Positions 35,423-45,115 of a stretch of DNA of 64,000 nt are shown here, in pieces; within the stretch, counting starts at the first letter, position 1; each line of letters opens with the position of its first letter. Made by a program: the position numbers and the translations under genes. Under the pieces are notes generated by a model. It had not been told where the DNA came from and did not search any database. It saw nothing but the letters and a program-made list of their open reading frames with translations. This stretch comes from Chryseobacterium viscerum (lineage in GTDB: Bacteria > Bacteroidota > Bacteroidia > Flavobacteriales > Weeksellaceae): contig NZ_JAPDFT010000001.1 of NCBI RefSeq assembly GCF_025949665.1, positions 2,914,001 to 2,978,000 of the forward strand, read 5' to 3'.

Positions 35423-36874
35423 TCAATCCAGTTTCCCTCCCAGTGCTTTAAACAGCAGGACGTTATTTCTGGTATTCTGGTGCTGGAACTGCAATAAATC
35501 CAATTCAGCAGTCAATTTGCTCTTCTGAGAGTTAATCAGTTCAAAATAATTGGCATATCCTGTCAGATACAGATCGTTGGAAACCTCTACACCACGGTCA
35601 AGGAAACCTACTTCTTCTGATTTAAGCTTCAAAACACGTTCATAGATCTTAGTCTGTTTCAGAATCGATTGAAGCTCGTTAAAAGCAGTCGTAATACTTT
35701 TCTGATAGTTTAAAAAAGCAATTTCCTGCTCTTTGCTTGCTACTTTAAATTCGTATTTCAGCTGTCCTTTATTGAAAACAGGAACCATCAACCCTCCCAA
35801 CAACTGCCCTGCCAGAGAACTTGGTTTAAAGAAGGTCTCTACAGAAAAAGAATTCATTCCGAAACCTGCACCAAGATCAATTTTAGGATAAAAAGCGGCT
35901 CTCGCAGCCTTGGCATCAGCCTGAGAAGCTTCTAAAACATAATAATTAGCAGCAACATCCGGCCTGGAATGGATGACTCCTTCCACATTAATGGTTTTAT
36001 TTAATACTTCCATATTGGTAGGCATTAATATTTTTCCACGTTTTACATCTCCGCCGTAGCTTCCTGTCAACGTGGTAATAGCCTGTTCTACCGTAACTAT
36101 TTCTACCCTTATATGTTCGATCTCAGCCAGCCAGTTGTTATTCTGTGCTTTGAACTGCTGTACAGCCAATTCTGTTGCCTTTCCTACTTCACGCTGTGCC
36201 AGAACAATTTCAAATGCTCTCTGCTGAAGGTTGTAATTCTTCTGGTAAATAGCAAGACGATTGTCTAAAGCTACCAACTGGTAATACAGATTAGCAATAT
36301 CAGTAAAAAGCTCTACCTGCAACAGTCTCAGCCCTTCTGTGGAGGCCAGATATTTCTTCTGGGCAGCAATTTTTTTGTTTTTCAGCTTGCCCCACGCATC
36401 AATTTCCCAGCTGCTTCTTGCTCCCAGCCAGTAATTAGGAGTAAAATTTCTGTTAATCTTCTGATCTTCCGTAATATTGGGAGAAAGGTTAGTATCATAG
36501 TTCCCTACTCCTTCCATCGTATATTTTCCATATCGGTTTCCGGAAGCCTCCACCCCTACTTCAAGGGAAGGCAATAAATCCATTTTTGATCTTTGAAGAA
36601 AACTATTCGCAATTTCCACTCTTTGCTGGGCAATCTGGAAATCAGGATTGGCCTGAACCACTTTATCAAAAAGTTCAAGCAGCTGCGGATCTATAAAGTA
36701 AGCCTTCAGGTTGATCTGCTGAAATTCATCCGAAGTTTTATTTTTATCTGTTTTGATAATTTCAATCGGTAGTTCCTGGGCTTTTTTCAACTCGGTTACT
36801 TTGGGAACAGCACATGAAATAAGGCTCAGTGATGCTATTCCATACAATATATTTCTATGATTTAATCTTTTCAT
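35423..36874 (-). CDS. Efflux outer-membrane factor (TolC/OprM/NodT family lipoprotein)
   Basis: 483 residues. The signal MKRLNHRNILYGIASLSLISC ends in a lipobox, so it is lipid-anchored. Two OEP repeats follow with the typical long helices: FDKVVQANPDFQIAQQRVEIANSFLQRSKMDLLPSLEVGVEASG and VIHSRPDVAANYYVLEASQADAKAARAAFYPKIDLGAGFG. It forms the outer-membrane duct of the tripartite pump. I start at 36874, not 36901, because that puts the lipobox at the normal distance; it still overlaps the permease gene by 20 bp, so translation is coupled. Confidence 0.92.
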   Translation of the reverse strand: MKRLNHRNILYGIASLSLISCAVPKVTELKKAQELPIEIIKTDKNKTSDEFQQINLKAYFIDPQLLELFDKVVQANPDFQIAQQRVEIANSFLQRSKMDLLPSLEVGVEASGNRYGKYTMEGVGNYDTNLSPNITEDQKINRNFTPNYWLGARSSWEIDAWGKLKNKKIAAQKKYLASTEGLRLLQVELFTDIANLYYQLVALDNRLAIYQKNYNLQQRAFEIVLAQREVGKATELAVQQFKAQNNNWLAEIEHIRVEIVTVEQAITTLTGSYGGDVKRGKILMPTNMEVLNKTINVEGVIHSRPDVAANYYVLEASQADAKAARAAFYPKIDLGAGFGMNSFSVETFFKPSSLAGQLLGGLMVPVFNKGQLKYEFKVASKEQEIAFLNYQKSITTAFNELQSILKQTKIYERVLKLKSEEVGFLDRGVEVSNDLYLTGYANYFELINSQKSKLTAELDLLQFQHQNTRNNVLLFKALGGKLD

Positions 36875-39800
36875 CTTTCTTCTTATTTTCAAGTTTTGCA
36901 AAGAATATATACAGTCCCGGAATCACGACCAATCCGAAGATGGTTCCGATTAACATTCCTCCAGCTGCAGCGGTACCAATGGAACGGTTCCCGATAGCTC
37001 CGGCTCCTGATGCAATACATAGAGGAATAAGTCCTGCCACAAATGCAAAAGAAGTCATCAGAATAGGTCTCAGACGCTGTCTTGCCCCTTCAATAGCTGC
37101 CGGGATGATATCATAGCCCTGTTTATTTCTTGCTACTGCAAATTCCACGATCAGAATCGCATTTTTAGCCAAAAGTCCGATCAGCATCACCAATGCTACC
37201 TGTGCATAAATATTGTTATCCAATCCCATTGCTACCAATGCGATATAGGAACCGAAAATTCCTGTAGGAAGACTCAATAATACAGGCATTGGAAGAAGAA
37301 AGCTTTCATATTGTGCCGCCAGTAAAAGATAAACGAACAGCAGGCAGATCGCGAAGATATAAACTGTCTGGTTTCCTGATAAGATCTCTTCTCTTGTCAT
37401 CCCCGACCATTCAACATCAAACCCTCTTGGCAGTGTCTCTTTGGCAACACGTTCTACAGCAGCAATGGCATCTCCGGAGCTGTAGCCGTCAGCAGGTTCT
37501 CCATTGATCATTGCAGACATGTACATATTGTACCTCGTCAGTACTTCAGGACCATATACCTTTTCGATAGTGATGAATGTGGAGAACGGAACCATTTCAC
37601 CTTTATCATTTTTTAAATATAAATTCAGAATGCTTTCCGGGGTATCTCTGTGCTCCGGACTTGCCTGCACCATCACTTTATACATCTGGCTGAAACGGAT
37701 AAAATTCGTAGCATAATAAGATCCCAGCATCGTCTGTAATGTAGACATCGCGTTATCTACAGAAATTCCTTTTTTCGCTGCCATATCATAATCCACATTA
37801 ATCATATATTGCGGGAAAGTGGCATCAAAACTGGTAAAGCTGTTTTGTAACTCAGGAGCTTCATTTAGTTTTTTAACAAAATCCTTAGTGATTTTATCTG
37901 TATTCTCAATGGTTCCTCCGGTTCTGTCCAGCAAACGAAGTTCAAAACCACTTGTATTACCGAATCCGGGAACTGTAGGTGGTGCAAAGATCTCAATCTG
38001 GGCATCTGCTATGCTTTTTGTTTTATCAGAAAGCTCTGCGATCAGATCATTCACTGAAATATTTCTTTCTTTCCAGTCTTTAAGATTGATCATCGCCATT
38101 CCATAAGATGAACCTGCAATTTCTGTTACAATACTGTATCCCGCAAGCGTGGTCACATTTTCTACTCCATTAATCTTTTTGGCAATAACCGTAACTTCAT
38201 CCAATACTTTTTCAGTCCTTTCTACCGTTGCTCCCTGTGGAGTTGTTACACTTACATAGACCATTCCCTGATCTTCCATCGGAATAAACCCTGTTGGCAG
38301 GAATTTGCTGGTTACAAAAGTCAATCCCACAAATAAAAACAGCAGCCCGAAAGTAACGGTAGTCCTCGTAGCAAATTTTGATAAAATACCTACATACCCA
38401 TTGGTCAGTCTTTCAAAGCCTGTATTGAAACTCTGGAAAGCTCTGTCGATGATGGTCTTCTTTTTATCATGATTATGGGGTTTTAAAATGATAGCACAAA
38501 GCGCTGGGGTAAGCGTCAATGCATTCACTCCGGAAATCACAATACTGATAGCCAATGTCAATGAAAACTGGCGATAAAATACTCCTACCGGGCCATCAAG
38601 GAACGCTACAGGAATAAATACAGCAGACATTACAATCGTAATCGCAACTACAGCTCCTGCAATTTCTTTGGTAGCACTGATGGTAGCATCCATCGCATTC
38701 ATTCCTTCTTCCATTTTCACGTGGACGGCTTCAACAACGACAATAGCATTGTCGACTACGATTCCGATCGCAAGAACCAATGCAAAAAGCGTTAAGAGGT
38801 TCACTGAGAAGTCCAGCATATTCATGAAGGCAAAAGTTCCTACCAATGCTACCGGTACAGCCAATACAGGGATTAAAGTGGAACGCCAGTCCTGAAGGAA
38901 GATAAATACGACAATTCCTACCAGAATAAAAGCTTCAATAAGGGTTGTCAATACCGCACTGATGGAAGCATCCAAAAATCTGGAAACATCATAAGCCATA
39001 TTATATTCCATTCCGGGGGGAAAGGAAGTGACTTTTAATTCTTCCATTTTTGCCTTTACGCTTTCAATAACCTCTGAAGCATTGGAACCGGGGCGTTGTT
39101 TCATCATGATGGAAGCGGATGGTCTTCCGTCTGTTTTGGAAACCATTCCGTAGTTCATCGCTCCGAATTCAACTTTAGCAATATCTTTAAGTTTTAAAAT
39201 TGTTCCGTCAACATCCGATCTGATGGGAACTTCTTCATATTGTTTAGGCTCAAAAAACTTTCCTTTATATTTGATGACATACTGAAGCTGGCTGGAGGTT
39301 TTTCCAGATGTTTCTCCCACTTTTCCTGGTGCTGCGGAAATATTCTGCTTTTGCAGGGAAGTGATCACTTCATCTGCAGAAATACTGTAAGCTGCCATTT
39401 TCTGCGGATCCAGCCATACTCTCATTGAGTATTCTTTCTGTCCCATAATCTCAGCACGCCCTACTCCGTCAATACGTTTTAGCTCCTGAAGGACATTAAT
39501 ATCTGTAAAGTTATAGATAAACTGCTCATCCTGGCTTGGATCTGTACTTGTGATATTGAGGTACATCAGCATACTGTTCACCTCTTTTTCAGTGGTAACT
39601 CCGGCCCTGATCACCTCTTCAGGAAGTTCGTCAAGAATGGTTGTTACCCTATTCTGAACGTTTACCGCTGCTACATCAGGATCTGTTCCCACTTCAAAGA
39701 ACACCTGAATAAGGGTAAGACCATCATTTGAAGTAACCGTAGACATATATGTCATTCCCGGCACTCCATTGATCGCCCTTTCCAGAGGCAGCGCTACTGC

Positions 39801-39977
39801 ATTGGCAGATACTTCGGCATTAGCTCCTGTATATTTTGCCGTAACGGTTACTGAAGGAGGTACAATATCCGGGAACTGGGTAATCGGCATCTTTAACAAC
39901 GCCATAATTCCCAGCAGTACAAATAATATGGAAATAACCAACGAAAGAACTTTTCGTCTTATAAACATTTCTACCAT
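36855..39977 (-). CDS. RND family efflux permease (HAE-1/AcrB type)
   Basis: 1040 residues, normal for AcrB homologues: 12 transmembrane helices and two large periplasmic loops. MVEMFIRRKVLSLVISILFVLLGIMALLKMPITQFPDIVPPSVTV is the classic start. The proton relay is in ALVLAIGIVVDNAIVVVEAVHVKMEEG (paired Asp in helix 4 region), and GLLAKNAILIVEFA has the helix 10 Lys. It exports drugs or other amphiphiles by proton exchange. Middle gene of the operon: adaptor 29 bp upstream, outer-membrane factor overlapping downstream. Confidence 0.95.
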   Translation of the reverse strand: MVEMFIRRKVLSLVISILFVLLGIMALLKMPITQFPDIVPPSVTVTAKYTGANAEVSANAVALPLERAINGVPGMTYMSTVTSNDGLTLIQVFFEVGTDPDVAAVNVQNRVTTILDELPEEVIRAGVTTEKEVNSMLMYLNITSTDPSQDEQFIYNFTDINVLQELKRIDGVGRAEIMGQKEYSMRVWLDPQKMAAYSISADEVITSLQKQNISAAPGKVGETSGKTSSQLQYVIKYKGKFFEPKQYEEVPIRSDVDGTILKLKDIAKVEFGAMNYGMVSKTDGRPSASIMMKQRPGSNASEVIESVKAKMEELKVTSFPPGMEYNMAYDVSRFLDASISAVLTTLIEAFILVGIVVFIFLQDWRSTLIPVLAVPVALVGTFAFMNMLDFSVNLLTLFALVLAIGIVVDNAIVVVEAVHVKMEEGMNAMDATISATKEIAGAVVAITIVMSAVFIPVAFLDGPVGVFYRQFSLTLAISIVISGVNALTLTPALCAIILKPHNHDKKKTIIDRAFQSFNTGFERLTNGYVGILSKFATRTTVTFGLLFLFVGLTFVTSKFLPTGFIPMEDQGMVYVSVTTPQGATVERTEKVLDEVTVIAKKINGVENVTTLAGYSIVTEIAGSSYGMAMINLKDWKERNISVNDLIAELSDKTKSIADAQIEIFAPPTVPGFGNTSGFELRLLDRTGGTIENTDKITKDFVKKLNEAPELQNSFTSFDATFPQYMINVDYDMAAKKGISVDNAMSTLQTMLGSYYATNFIRFSQMYKVMVQASPEHRDTPESILNLYLKNDKGEMVPFSTFITIEKVYGPEVLTRYNMYMSAMINGEPADGYSSGDAIAAVERVAKETLPRGFDVEWSGMTREEILSGNQTVYIFAICLLFVYLLLAAQYESFLLPMPVLLSLPTGIFGSYIALVAMGLDNNIYAQVALVMLIGLLAKNAILIVEFAVARNKQGYDIIPAAIEGARQRLRPILMTSFAFVAGLIPLCIASGAGAIGNRSIGTAAAGGMLIGTIFGLVVIPGLYIFFAKLENKKKDEKIKS

Positions 39978-40005
39978 AGTAAATAGATTTAAAGATTATG
40001 AAAGG

Positions 40006-41094
40006 TTAATACTTCTTTTTGATTTTGATGATATCGCCGTCTTTCAAAGACTGAGTTCCTTCATAAATGATTAAATCTCCTTTTTTAAGACCGCTTTCTA
40101 CCATATAAGAATCCCTTAAAGTAGTTCCGATCATAATGCTGGTCATTTTCACTTTATTCTGTTTATCCACTACGAAAACATAGGTCTTATCCTGAATGGA
40201 AAAGGTTGATTTTTGTGGGATAAGAATTGCTTTACTCTGTTGCTCAGAAATAATAAGCTTTCCGGAAGTTCCGTGTTTGATCAGACGGTCCGGATTGGGG
40301 AACAGCACTTTATAACGGATGGAACCTGTGGCTCTGTCGATTTCCCCTTCAGCGGTTTTCAAAGCTCCGTTGAACTGGTAATTGACTCCGTTCGGCAGTG
40401 TCAGTTCAATCTTTTGATGACTTCCGATCTTATCGTTGGCCAAAAGCTCAAAGTATAAGTTTTCAGGGATGGAGAAATACGCGTATACCTCATTCAACTG
40501 AGACAAAGTAGTCAGCAAAGTGCCATTTTCCACCAAACTTCCGTCTTTATGGGGAATCACATCAATCACCCCGTCAAAAGGTGCCGTGATCTTTGTAAAG
40601 CTTATTTTCTGAAGAACCGTTCTCTTCTCTGCATCAGCAAATGCATGTTTTGCTTTGGCAGAGGACAATTTTGCCTTCACCATTTCCAGTTCGTTATTGG
40701 CTACAAATTTTTTAGCATGAAGACTCTGAATCTGCTTCAATTCTACTTCTGCAATACGGACATCAGCTTCTGTCTGCTTTAGTGCCGCATTGGCTTTCAA
40801 AAGTTCCATCTGCAGCTCGGCATCATTGATTTTGAATAAAGCCTGCCCCTGATGCACAAATTGTCCCTCGTTTACATAAATATGCTGTATAATACCTCCA
40901 ATTCTGGAACGCATTTCAACATTTTTTTTAGCCTGGATATCAGTGACAAACTGGTTGCTCACCAATGTATCTTTTTCTTTGATTTCCAGTACAGGAACTT
41001 CTTTATCTCTTTTATTATTTTTCTCTTTGTCTTTACTGCATGACATAGCGAATAATGTTGCCAGAAGGCAAATTATTACAGTTTTAAAATACAT
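40006..41094 (-). CDS. Efflux periplasmic adaptor (HlyD/AcrA type) lipoprotein
   Basis: 362 residues. A signal with lipobox LFAMSC (Cys19) is followed by a lysine-rich spacer, then barrel-sandwich and hairpin regions: VEMRSRIGGIIQHIYVNEGQFVHQGQALFKI, a coiled coil LLKANAALKQTEADVRIAEVELKQIQSLHAK, and the second lipoyl half ITAPFDGVIDVIPHKDGSLVENGTLLTTL. A beta-barrel and membrane-proximal domain end the protein. It bridges the RND permease and the outer-membrane factor. First gene of the pump operon; no regulator is adjacent. Confidence 0.93.
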   Translation of the reverse strand: MYFKTVIICLLATLFAMSCSKDKEKNNKRDKEVPVLEIKEKDTLVSNQFVTDIQAKKNVEMRSRIGGIIQHIYVNEGQFVHQGQALFKINDAELQMELLKANAALKQTEADVRIAEVELKQIQSLHAKKFVANNELEMVKAKLSSAKAKHAFADAEKRTVLQKISFTKITAPFDGVIDVIPHKDGSLVENGTLLTTLSQLNEVYAYFSIPENLYFELLANDKIGSHQKIELTLPNGVNYQFNGALKTAEGEIDRATGSIRYKVLFPNPDRLIKHGTSGKLIISEQQSKAILIPQKSTFSIQDKTYVFVVDKQNKVKMTSIMIGTTLRDSYMVESGLKKGDLIIYEGTQSLKDGDIIKIKKKY

Positions 41095-41153
41095 TCTTAA
41101 ATGTTTAAGTTATAAAATTTCGTTAAAATAATTTGATTTTCAGTAACTTAAAC

Positions 41154-41486
41154 CTAGTACAACTGGAGGAGATGGAGAAAGGATTTAACTCCACAAATAG
41201 TAGATACAGCAATCTCCGGAAGTGTGATTTTGGGAATAACTTTTAATATTCCTGAAAAATCTGCAATTGCAGGAACATTTTTTTTAACGGAATGTTTTAC
41301 AATTTTGGCAGCAGCAGGTAATGCATGTGTGTTCATATCTGCCTCTTCGTAAACATCCAGAAGATAAATATTGGTTACATGGGGAACATGAGGAATATTC
41401 TCCAATGATTTTTCTGCCCAATTCGAATTGAAAAGGGAAAAAACCAGTATGATATAGAATATGAAAAATGACCTCAGACCTGCCAT
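41154..41486 (-). CDS. Small secreted or membrane-anchored protein, unknown
   Basis: 110 residues. A hydrophobic N-terminus (LRSFFIFYIILVFSLFNSNWA) fits a signal peptide, followed by a short region rich in hydrophobic residues and a CGVKSFLHLLQLY end. It lies 59 bp upstream of the efflux adaptor on the same strand and could share its promoter. No family recognised; a spurious frame remains possible. Confidence 0.45.
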   Translation of the reverse strand: MAGLRSFFIFYIILVFSLFNSNWAEKSLENIPHVPHVTNIYLLDVYEEADMNTHALPAAAKIVKHSVKKNVPAIADFSGILKVIPKITLPEIAVSTICGVKSFLHLLQLY

Positions 41487-41619
41487 GTCAACCAGAACAC
41501 ATTAGTTTTTTAGTAAAAACGATATTCCTGCAAAAATAGTCATTTCTACTGGAAAATCCGGTCATTGAACTGTTAAAAAAACTTAAACAATGGGTGAATA
41601 ATTCCATCATTTGGAATTT

Positions 41620-41690
41620 GGATTCCTACGGGATGACAAATAGAACGCGAAGTCTATTCATCCAGTCTGTCATTCCGTAGGAATCCAAAT
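41620..41690. repeat. Inverted-repeat element of the GGATTCCTA family, copy 2
   Basis: GGATTCCTACGGGATGACA and TGTCATTCCGTAGGAATCC are 19-bp arms with one mismatch, separated by about 30 bases that themselves pair in part (AATAGA/TCTATT). Related to 21475-21546. Confidence 0.8.
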
Positions 41691-41724
41691 TTTAAAATTC
41701 TGAATGAAAAATGGCATTAGGTTT

Positions 41725-41777
41725 TGGCTAAAGCCAGTTAAATTTTCATCTGTTATTAAACGGGCTAAAGCCCGTTT
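41725..41777. repeat. Two GGCTAAAGCC hairpins
   Basis: TGGCTAAAGCCA (41725-41736) and AAACGGGCTAAAGCCCGTTT (41758-41777) share the core GGCTAAAGCC and form stems of 4 and 8 bp with a TAAA loop. With the element at 41620 they fill the gene-free stretch 41487-41802. Confidence 0.75.
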
Positions 41778-41802
41778 CTATTGAATAATTAAAATTGTAT
41801 AA

Positions 41803-42255
41803 CTAGAATAATTTACTAAGTACTCTGAAACGGTAGTCAAAGATATGTTCCAGTTTCTTTTTGACGAAAAGACGATGAGCAATTTCTCCTAAAAATCCCA
41901 TAGGCAGCTCATAGTCTATGGTATCTCTCATCAGAACTCCTTCGTCATTTGGAATAAATTCATGATGGTGGTTCCATAATTTATACGGGCCTTTTTTCTG
42001 GAAATCAATAAAGTTTTTTTGAAAATCAACGTGGGTAATTTCTGTCTGCCATTTCATTTTAATACCAAACAATGGAGAAACATAATAGTCGATGAGCATT
42101 CCTTCATAGATTTCATCATCTGTCATTTCCGTCAATACAATAAAGCCCATGTCTTTCGGAGTAATTTCTGAAAGGTTATTGGCAGAAGAAAAGAATTTCC
42201 AGGCAGTTTCTATATCACAATTTAGCTGTTGTTCGCGGAAAAGCGTATGTTTCAT
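41803..42255 (-). CDS. SRPBCC-fold protein
   Basis: 150 residues of START/Bet v 1-like type. CDIETAWKFFSSANNLSEITPKDMGF begins the fold, KWQTEITHVDFQKNFIDFQKKGPYKLWNHHHEF forms the central strands, and MRDTIDYELPMGFLGEIAHRLFVKKKLEHIFDYR is the final helix. Such proteins bind hydrophobic ligands or act on polyketides; similar bacterial members are sometimes called cell-division-inhibitor-like without proof. Monocistronic. Confidence 0.82.
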   Translation of the reverse strand: MKHTLFREQQLNCDIETAWKFFSSANNLSEITPKDMGFIVLTEMTDDEIYEGMLIDYYVSPLFGIKMKWQTEITHVDFQKNFIDFQKKGPYKLWNHHHEFIPNDEGVLMRDTIDYELPMGFLGEIAHRLFVKKKLEHIFDYRFRVLSKLF

Positions 42256-42306
42256 AAGAGGGAATCAATTTACATGATAGTTACGAAACAAATGTATAAC
42301 AAAGAT

Positions 42307-42954
42307 TTAATTATATATCCACATCAGTACAGGTTTTCCTGATTTCTGAATCATCGGATCAATTTCCTTCATGGCGTTGTTGGAAATAGTGGGACAACCC
42401 CAACCTTCTGGAGATCCGTTCGGGAAAACTTCAGTATCACTCATCATGTTCCAGGAATGAAAGACAATAAATCTTTTTAAAGCATTGCTGTTTGTTTCTT
42501 CAAGGCCGTGCATAAGATATTTAATATTGATTCCCCAGTCGCTGTAACCTCTGCCCTCAAGCTTATATTTTCCTAAGGAGGAAAGGTGGCTTCCGTCTTC
42601 ATTACTGAATCCCGGATTTGCTTTAGAATCATCTTTACTCCATGAATTGGAACCACAGCCATGACCTACCAGATACTTTTTTGAAATCTTATTATTTTTA
42701 AAATCCCAGACAAAAAAGCGGTTAACACCTGAATGGAGACTCATATCAATAAGGATACAGAAATCATTATTAAGATCCTTTGAATTGCAGAACTTCAATG
42801 CTTCTTCTGCTTTTATTTTTAATTTGGAAAGATCGGCTTCAGGTCTTTTTTCTGTAACCAAAGGCGGTTCCATTGTTGTTATTGTATTGTTTTTTTTCTC
42901 CTGAGAACATGAACACAGCCAAAGCGCAATGAAAAACAGATAAATCCCTTTCAT
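42307..42954 (-). CDS. Murein L,D-transpeptidase-like lipoprotein
   Basis: 215 residues. The lipobox is at about residues 13-16 (ALWLCSC). The mature part matches the YkuD-like murein L,D-transpeptidase catalytic family: FCILIDMSLHSGVNRFFVWDF, VGHGCGSN, KYKLEGRGYSDWGINIKYLMHGLEETNSNALKRFIVFHSW and the active-site segment SPEGWGCPTIS with His and Cys. It likely cross-links or modifies peptidoglycan from the envelope side. Its ATG lies 3 bp after the DUF2459 gene, so the two are co-transcribed. Confidence 0.85.
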   Translation of the reverse strand: MKGIYLFFIALWLCSCSQEKKNNTITTMEPPLVTEKRPEADLSKLKIKAEEALKFCNSKDLNNDFCILIDMSLHSGVNRFFVWDFKNNKISKKYLVGHGCGSNSWSKDDSKANPGFSNEDGSHLSSLGKYKLEGRGYSDWGINIKYLMHGLEETNSNALKRFIVFHSWNMMSDTEVFPNGSPEGWGCPTISNNAMKEIDPMIQKSGKPVLMWIYN

Positions 42955-42957
42955 GAG

Positions 42958-43641
42958 TTATTTATAGTGCTGAAAAATTCCGAAATCCGATGGAGTCCAA
43001 AGTGCTGCTTTCTGTCCTGCAGCCTTTAAAGCATTATTTGACCAGGTATTACAAGTGTAAAGAAAGCTATAGGTACCTTTGGCATCATAAAAGGCATCAT
43101 TATCACTGTACACTGCATTTGTAGGAATTAACATGAAGTTACCATTCTGATCTCTGTCAAATTTATCTTCTACAAATTTTACCAGGTTCTCATACTGTTT
43201 TCTGCTGACCATGATCATTTTACAATCGTCACCCTCTTTCATAGTATTATAATAGGTACAGTGCATTGCTGAATCGCTTAGCCAGAATGCAGCTTTCACA
43301 GCAGTTGAAAATTTCAGATCAGCCCATGTGGGAGTATCAAGATAGAATCCTTTATCTCCCCAGCCTATTCCGATATACTGATAATCTGTTTTTTTTGATT
43401 TTGTATTGGCAAAAGGAATTTTCAGGCTCCAGTCCTGAAGGTCGTTTTTTACAGGCATTACGATATCAGTATGTACTCCGTTGGTATATATATAGATTGG
43501 AATTTCTTTCTTCTGTCCATCATCTTTTGCAGAAACGGGGATATAAGGAATCAATAACCCAAGGATTACATAAATAATCACAATTCCTAAAATAATTCCT
43601 ATCACTTTCAGAAGATACATTAATATAGTTTTCACGGTCAT
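42958..43641 (-). CDS. DUF2459/TIGR02117 family membrane-anchored protein
   Basis: 227 residues. One N-terminal transmembrane helix (about 5-30) is followed by a periplasmic domain with IYIYTNGVHTDIVMPV, YIGIGWGDKGFYLDTPTWADLK and the C-terminal YTCNTWSNNALKAAG. A conserved His and the Cys of CNTW could form a cysteine-hydrolase-like centre, which is inference. Operon with the L,D-transpeptidase-like gene, suggesting work on the cell wall. Confidence 0.85.
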   Translation of the reverse strand: MTVKTILMYLLKVIGIILGIVIIYVILGLLIPYIPVSAKDDGQKKEIPIYIYTNGVHTDIVMPVKNDLQDWSLKIPFANTKSKKTDYQYIGIGWGDKGFYLDTPTWADLKFSTAVKAAFWLSDSAMHCTYYNTMKEGDDCKMIMVSRKQYENLVKFVEDKFDRDQNGNFMLIPTNAVYSDNDAFYDAKGTYSFLYTCNTWSNNALKAAGQKAALWTPSDFGIFQHYK

Positions 43642-43732
43642 GTTTTTTAATAAAATTTAATCTTTAATTTTAGTAAAAGTATTTGTTTTAATCGAAAAAT
43701 TAGCTATATTTAGTTACGAAATATTCACAAAT

Positions 43733-43813
43733 ATGCGTAAAAATACTAAATCCCAAAAAAGGTTTAAAGTAAGAGTAAAAACTGCTCCTAAAAGAATACA
43801 AAAAAAACGTTGA
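43733..43813 (+). CDS. Tiny highly basic protein, 26 residues
   Basis: The product has 12 Lys/Arg in 26 residues and no acidic residue: MRKNTKSQKRFKVRVKTAPK followed by RIQKKR. The stop codon overlaps the first bases of a very strong terminator, so the frame is an isolated transcription unit with its own 3' end. The composition is that of an RNA- or ribosome-bound protein. It is not the THX ribosomal protein, whose sequence is different. I do not recognise the family; a coincidental frame in a small RNA gene is the alternative. Confidence 0.6.
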   Translation: MRKNTKSQKRFKVRVKTAPKRIQKKR

Positions 43814-43851
43814 TTTTCGGTGAGATTCTGATCTCCTGAAAATCTTTTTTT
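43812..43851 (+). terminator. Terminator of the 26-residue protein gene
   Basis: GATTTTCGGtGAGAT-TCTG-ATCTC-CTGAAAATC near-perfect stem followed by seven T. Confidence 0.87.
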
Positions 43852-44000
43852 CTTTATAGGAAAGGCTTTTCAAGAAACTTATTGATATAAATCTTTACCT
43901 CCTTAAAGCTGAAAATTTAAGGAATGGTCGATTATCAGCTCTGGTTTGGAACTATGAAAAATTCCAAAGGAAGGATTGTCACCGAAAGTTCAGGGAAAAA

Positions 44001-44939
44001 TCAGTCAGAAGACTTCTGTAAAAACTCAATATTTCTCTTGAGCCCAGCAAATTTGGTTCTTTTCACAGGGGATTTTCTGAAGATTTCCGAGAAAATTTCC
44101 TGGGTAATTTCTTTCCATTCTCCTTTTTTGAAGTTTTTCAAGGCTTCATTAGGTTTGAAACGGCTTTGTTTATTGGGCGCTGAGAAACGGTTCCATGGGC
44201 AAACATCCTGGCAGATGTCACAGCCAAACATCCAGTCTTCCATTTTATCTTTAAAATAATCCGGAATTTCATTTTTGAGTTCTATGGTTGCATAAGAAAT
44301 ACAACGGCTTCCGTCAATAATTTTCTCAGAAACAATAGCATCTGTGGGGCATGCATCAATACATTTTCTGCAGCTTCCACAATGGTCTGTAGTGGCATGA
44401 TCGGCAATCAGTTCCAGATCACAGATAATTTCAGCCAGAAAGTAAAAAGATCCGTTTTGCTTGGTAATAAGATTAGCATTTTTCCCCACCCAGCCAATTC
44501 CGGATTTTCTGGCCCAGCTTCTTTCCATAATGGGTGCAGAATCTACAAAAACGCGGAATCCGAACTCCCCTATTTCCTCCTGCAGCTCTGCCACCATCTC
44601 ACGGAGAATTTCTTTGATTACTTCGTGATAATCTTCTGCATAAGCATATTTTGAGATTTTATAATTCTCTAATATTGAAATTTTTTCCTCGGGAAAGTAA
44701 TTGTATGAAAGTGAAATAACAGATTTGGAACCCTCTACCAAAAGCCGTGGGTCAAGTCTTTTATCGAAATGATTTTCCATATATTTCATTTCGCCGTTAT
44801 AATTATTCTTAAGCCATTTTTCAAGATGGTGAGCATCTTCTTCCAGAAAATCAGCTTTAGAAATGCCACAACTCTGGAATCCAAAACTTTTTGCCTTGGA
44901 CTTTATCAGTTGGGAATATTTTTCAGCGCCTGCATTCAT
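44001..44939 (-). CDS. queG: Epoxyqueuosine reductase
   Basis: 312 residues. QueG performs the last step of queuosine synthesis in tRNA, reducing epoxyqueuosine with cobalamin and two iron-sulfur clusters. [43 protein letters not shown], the ferredoxin motifs [12 protein letters not shown] and [10 protein letters not shown], and a preceding Cys ([11 protein letters not shown]) are all present. The length is shorter than E. coli QueG, as is common outside proteobacteria. I start at 44939; the upstream in-frame ATG at 44999 adds residues lacking family similarity. Confidence 0.95.
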   Translation of the reverse strand: MNAGAEKYSQLIKSKAKSFGFQSCGISKADFLEEDAHHLEKWLKNNYNGEMKYMENHFDKRLDPRLLVEGSKSVISLSYNYFPEEKISILENYKISKYAYAEDYHEVIKEILREMVAELQEEIGEFGFRVFVDSAPIMERSWARKSGIGWVGKNANLITKQNGSFYFLAEIICDLELIADHATTDHCGSCRKCIDACPTDAIVSEKIIDGSRCISYATIELKNEIPDYFKDKMEDWMFGCDICQDVCPWNRFSAPNKQSRFKPNEALKNFKKGEWKEITQEIFSEIFRKSPVKRTKFAGLKRNIEFLQKSSD

Positions 44940-45115
44940 AATTTCACACTGCAAAATTAAGATTATTTTATCAATCTTCTGGCTTCTGCGGAGGTTCATC
45001 TGAACTCCTGTTTCTATCCTGTTTCTTTTCTGAAAAAATTATGTTTTAATTAGGATTTTTTTCAAAAAAAAATTGCGTAATTTCGTTACTTATTTAATGT
45101 TTAAACCCAACAACT

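Noticed and set aside
43733..43813. Ribosomal protein THX
   Set aside because: Similar size and charge, but the sequence lacks the GKGDxRxxRGK pattern of THX.
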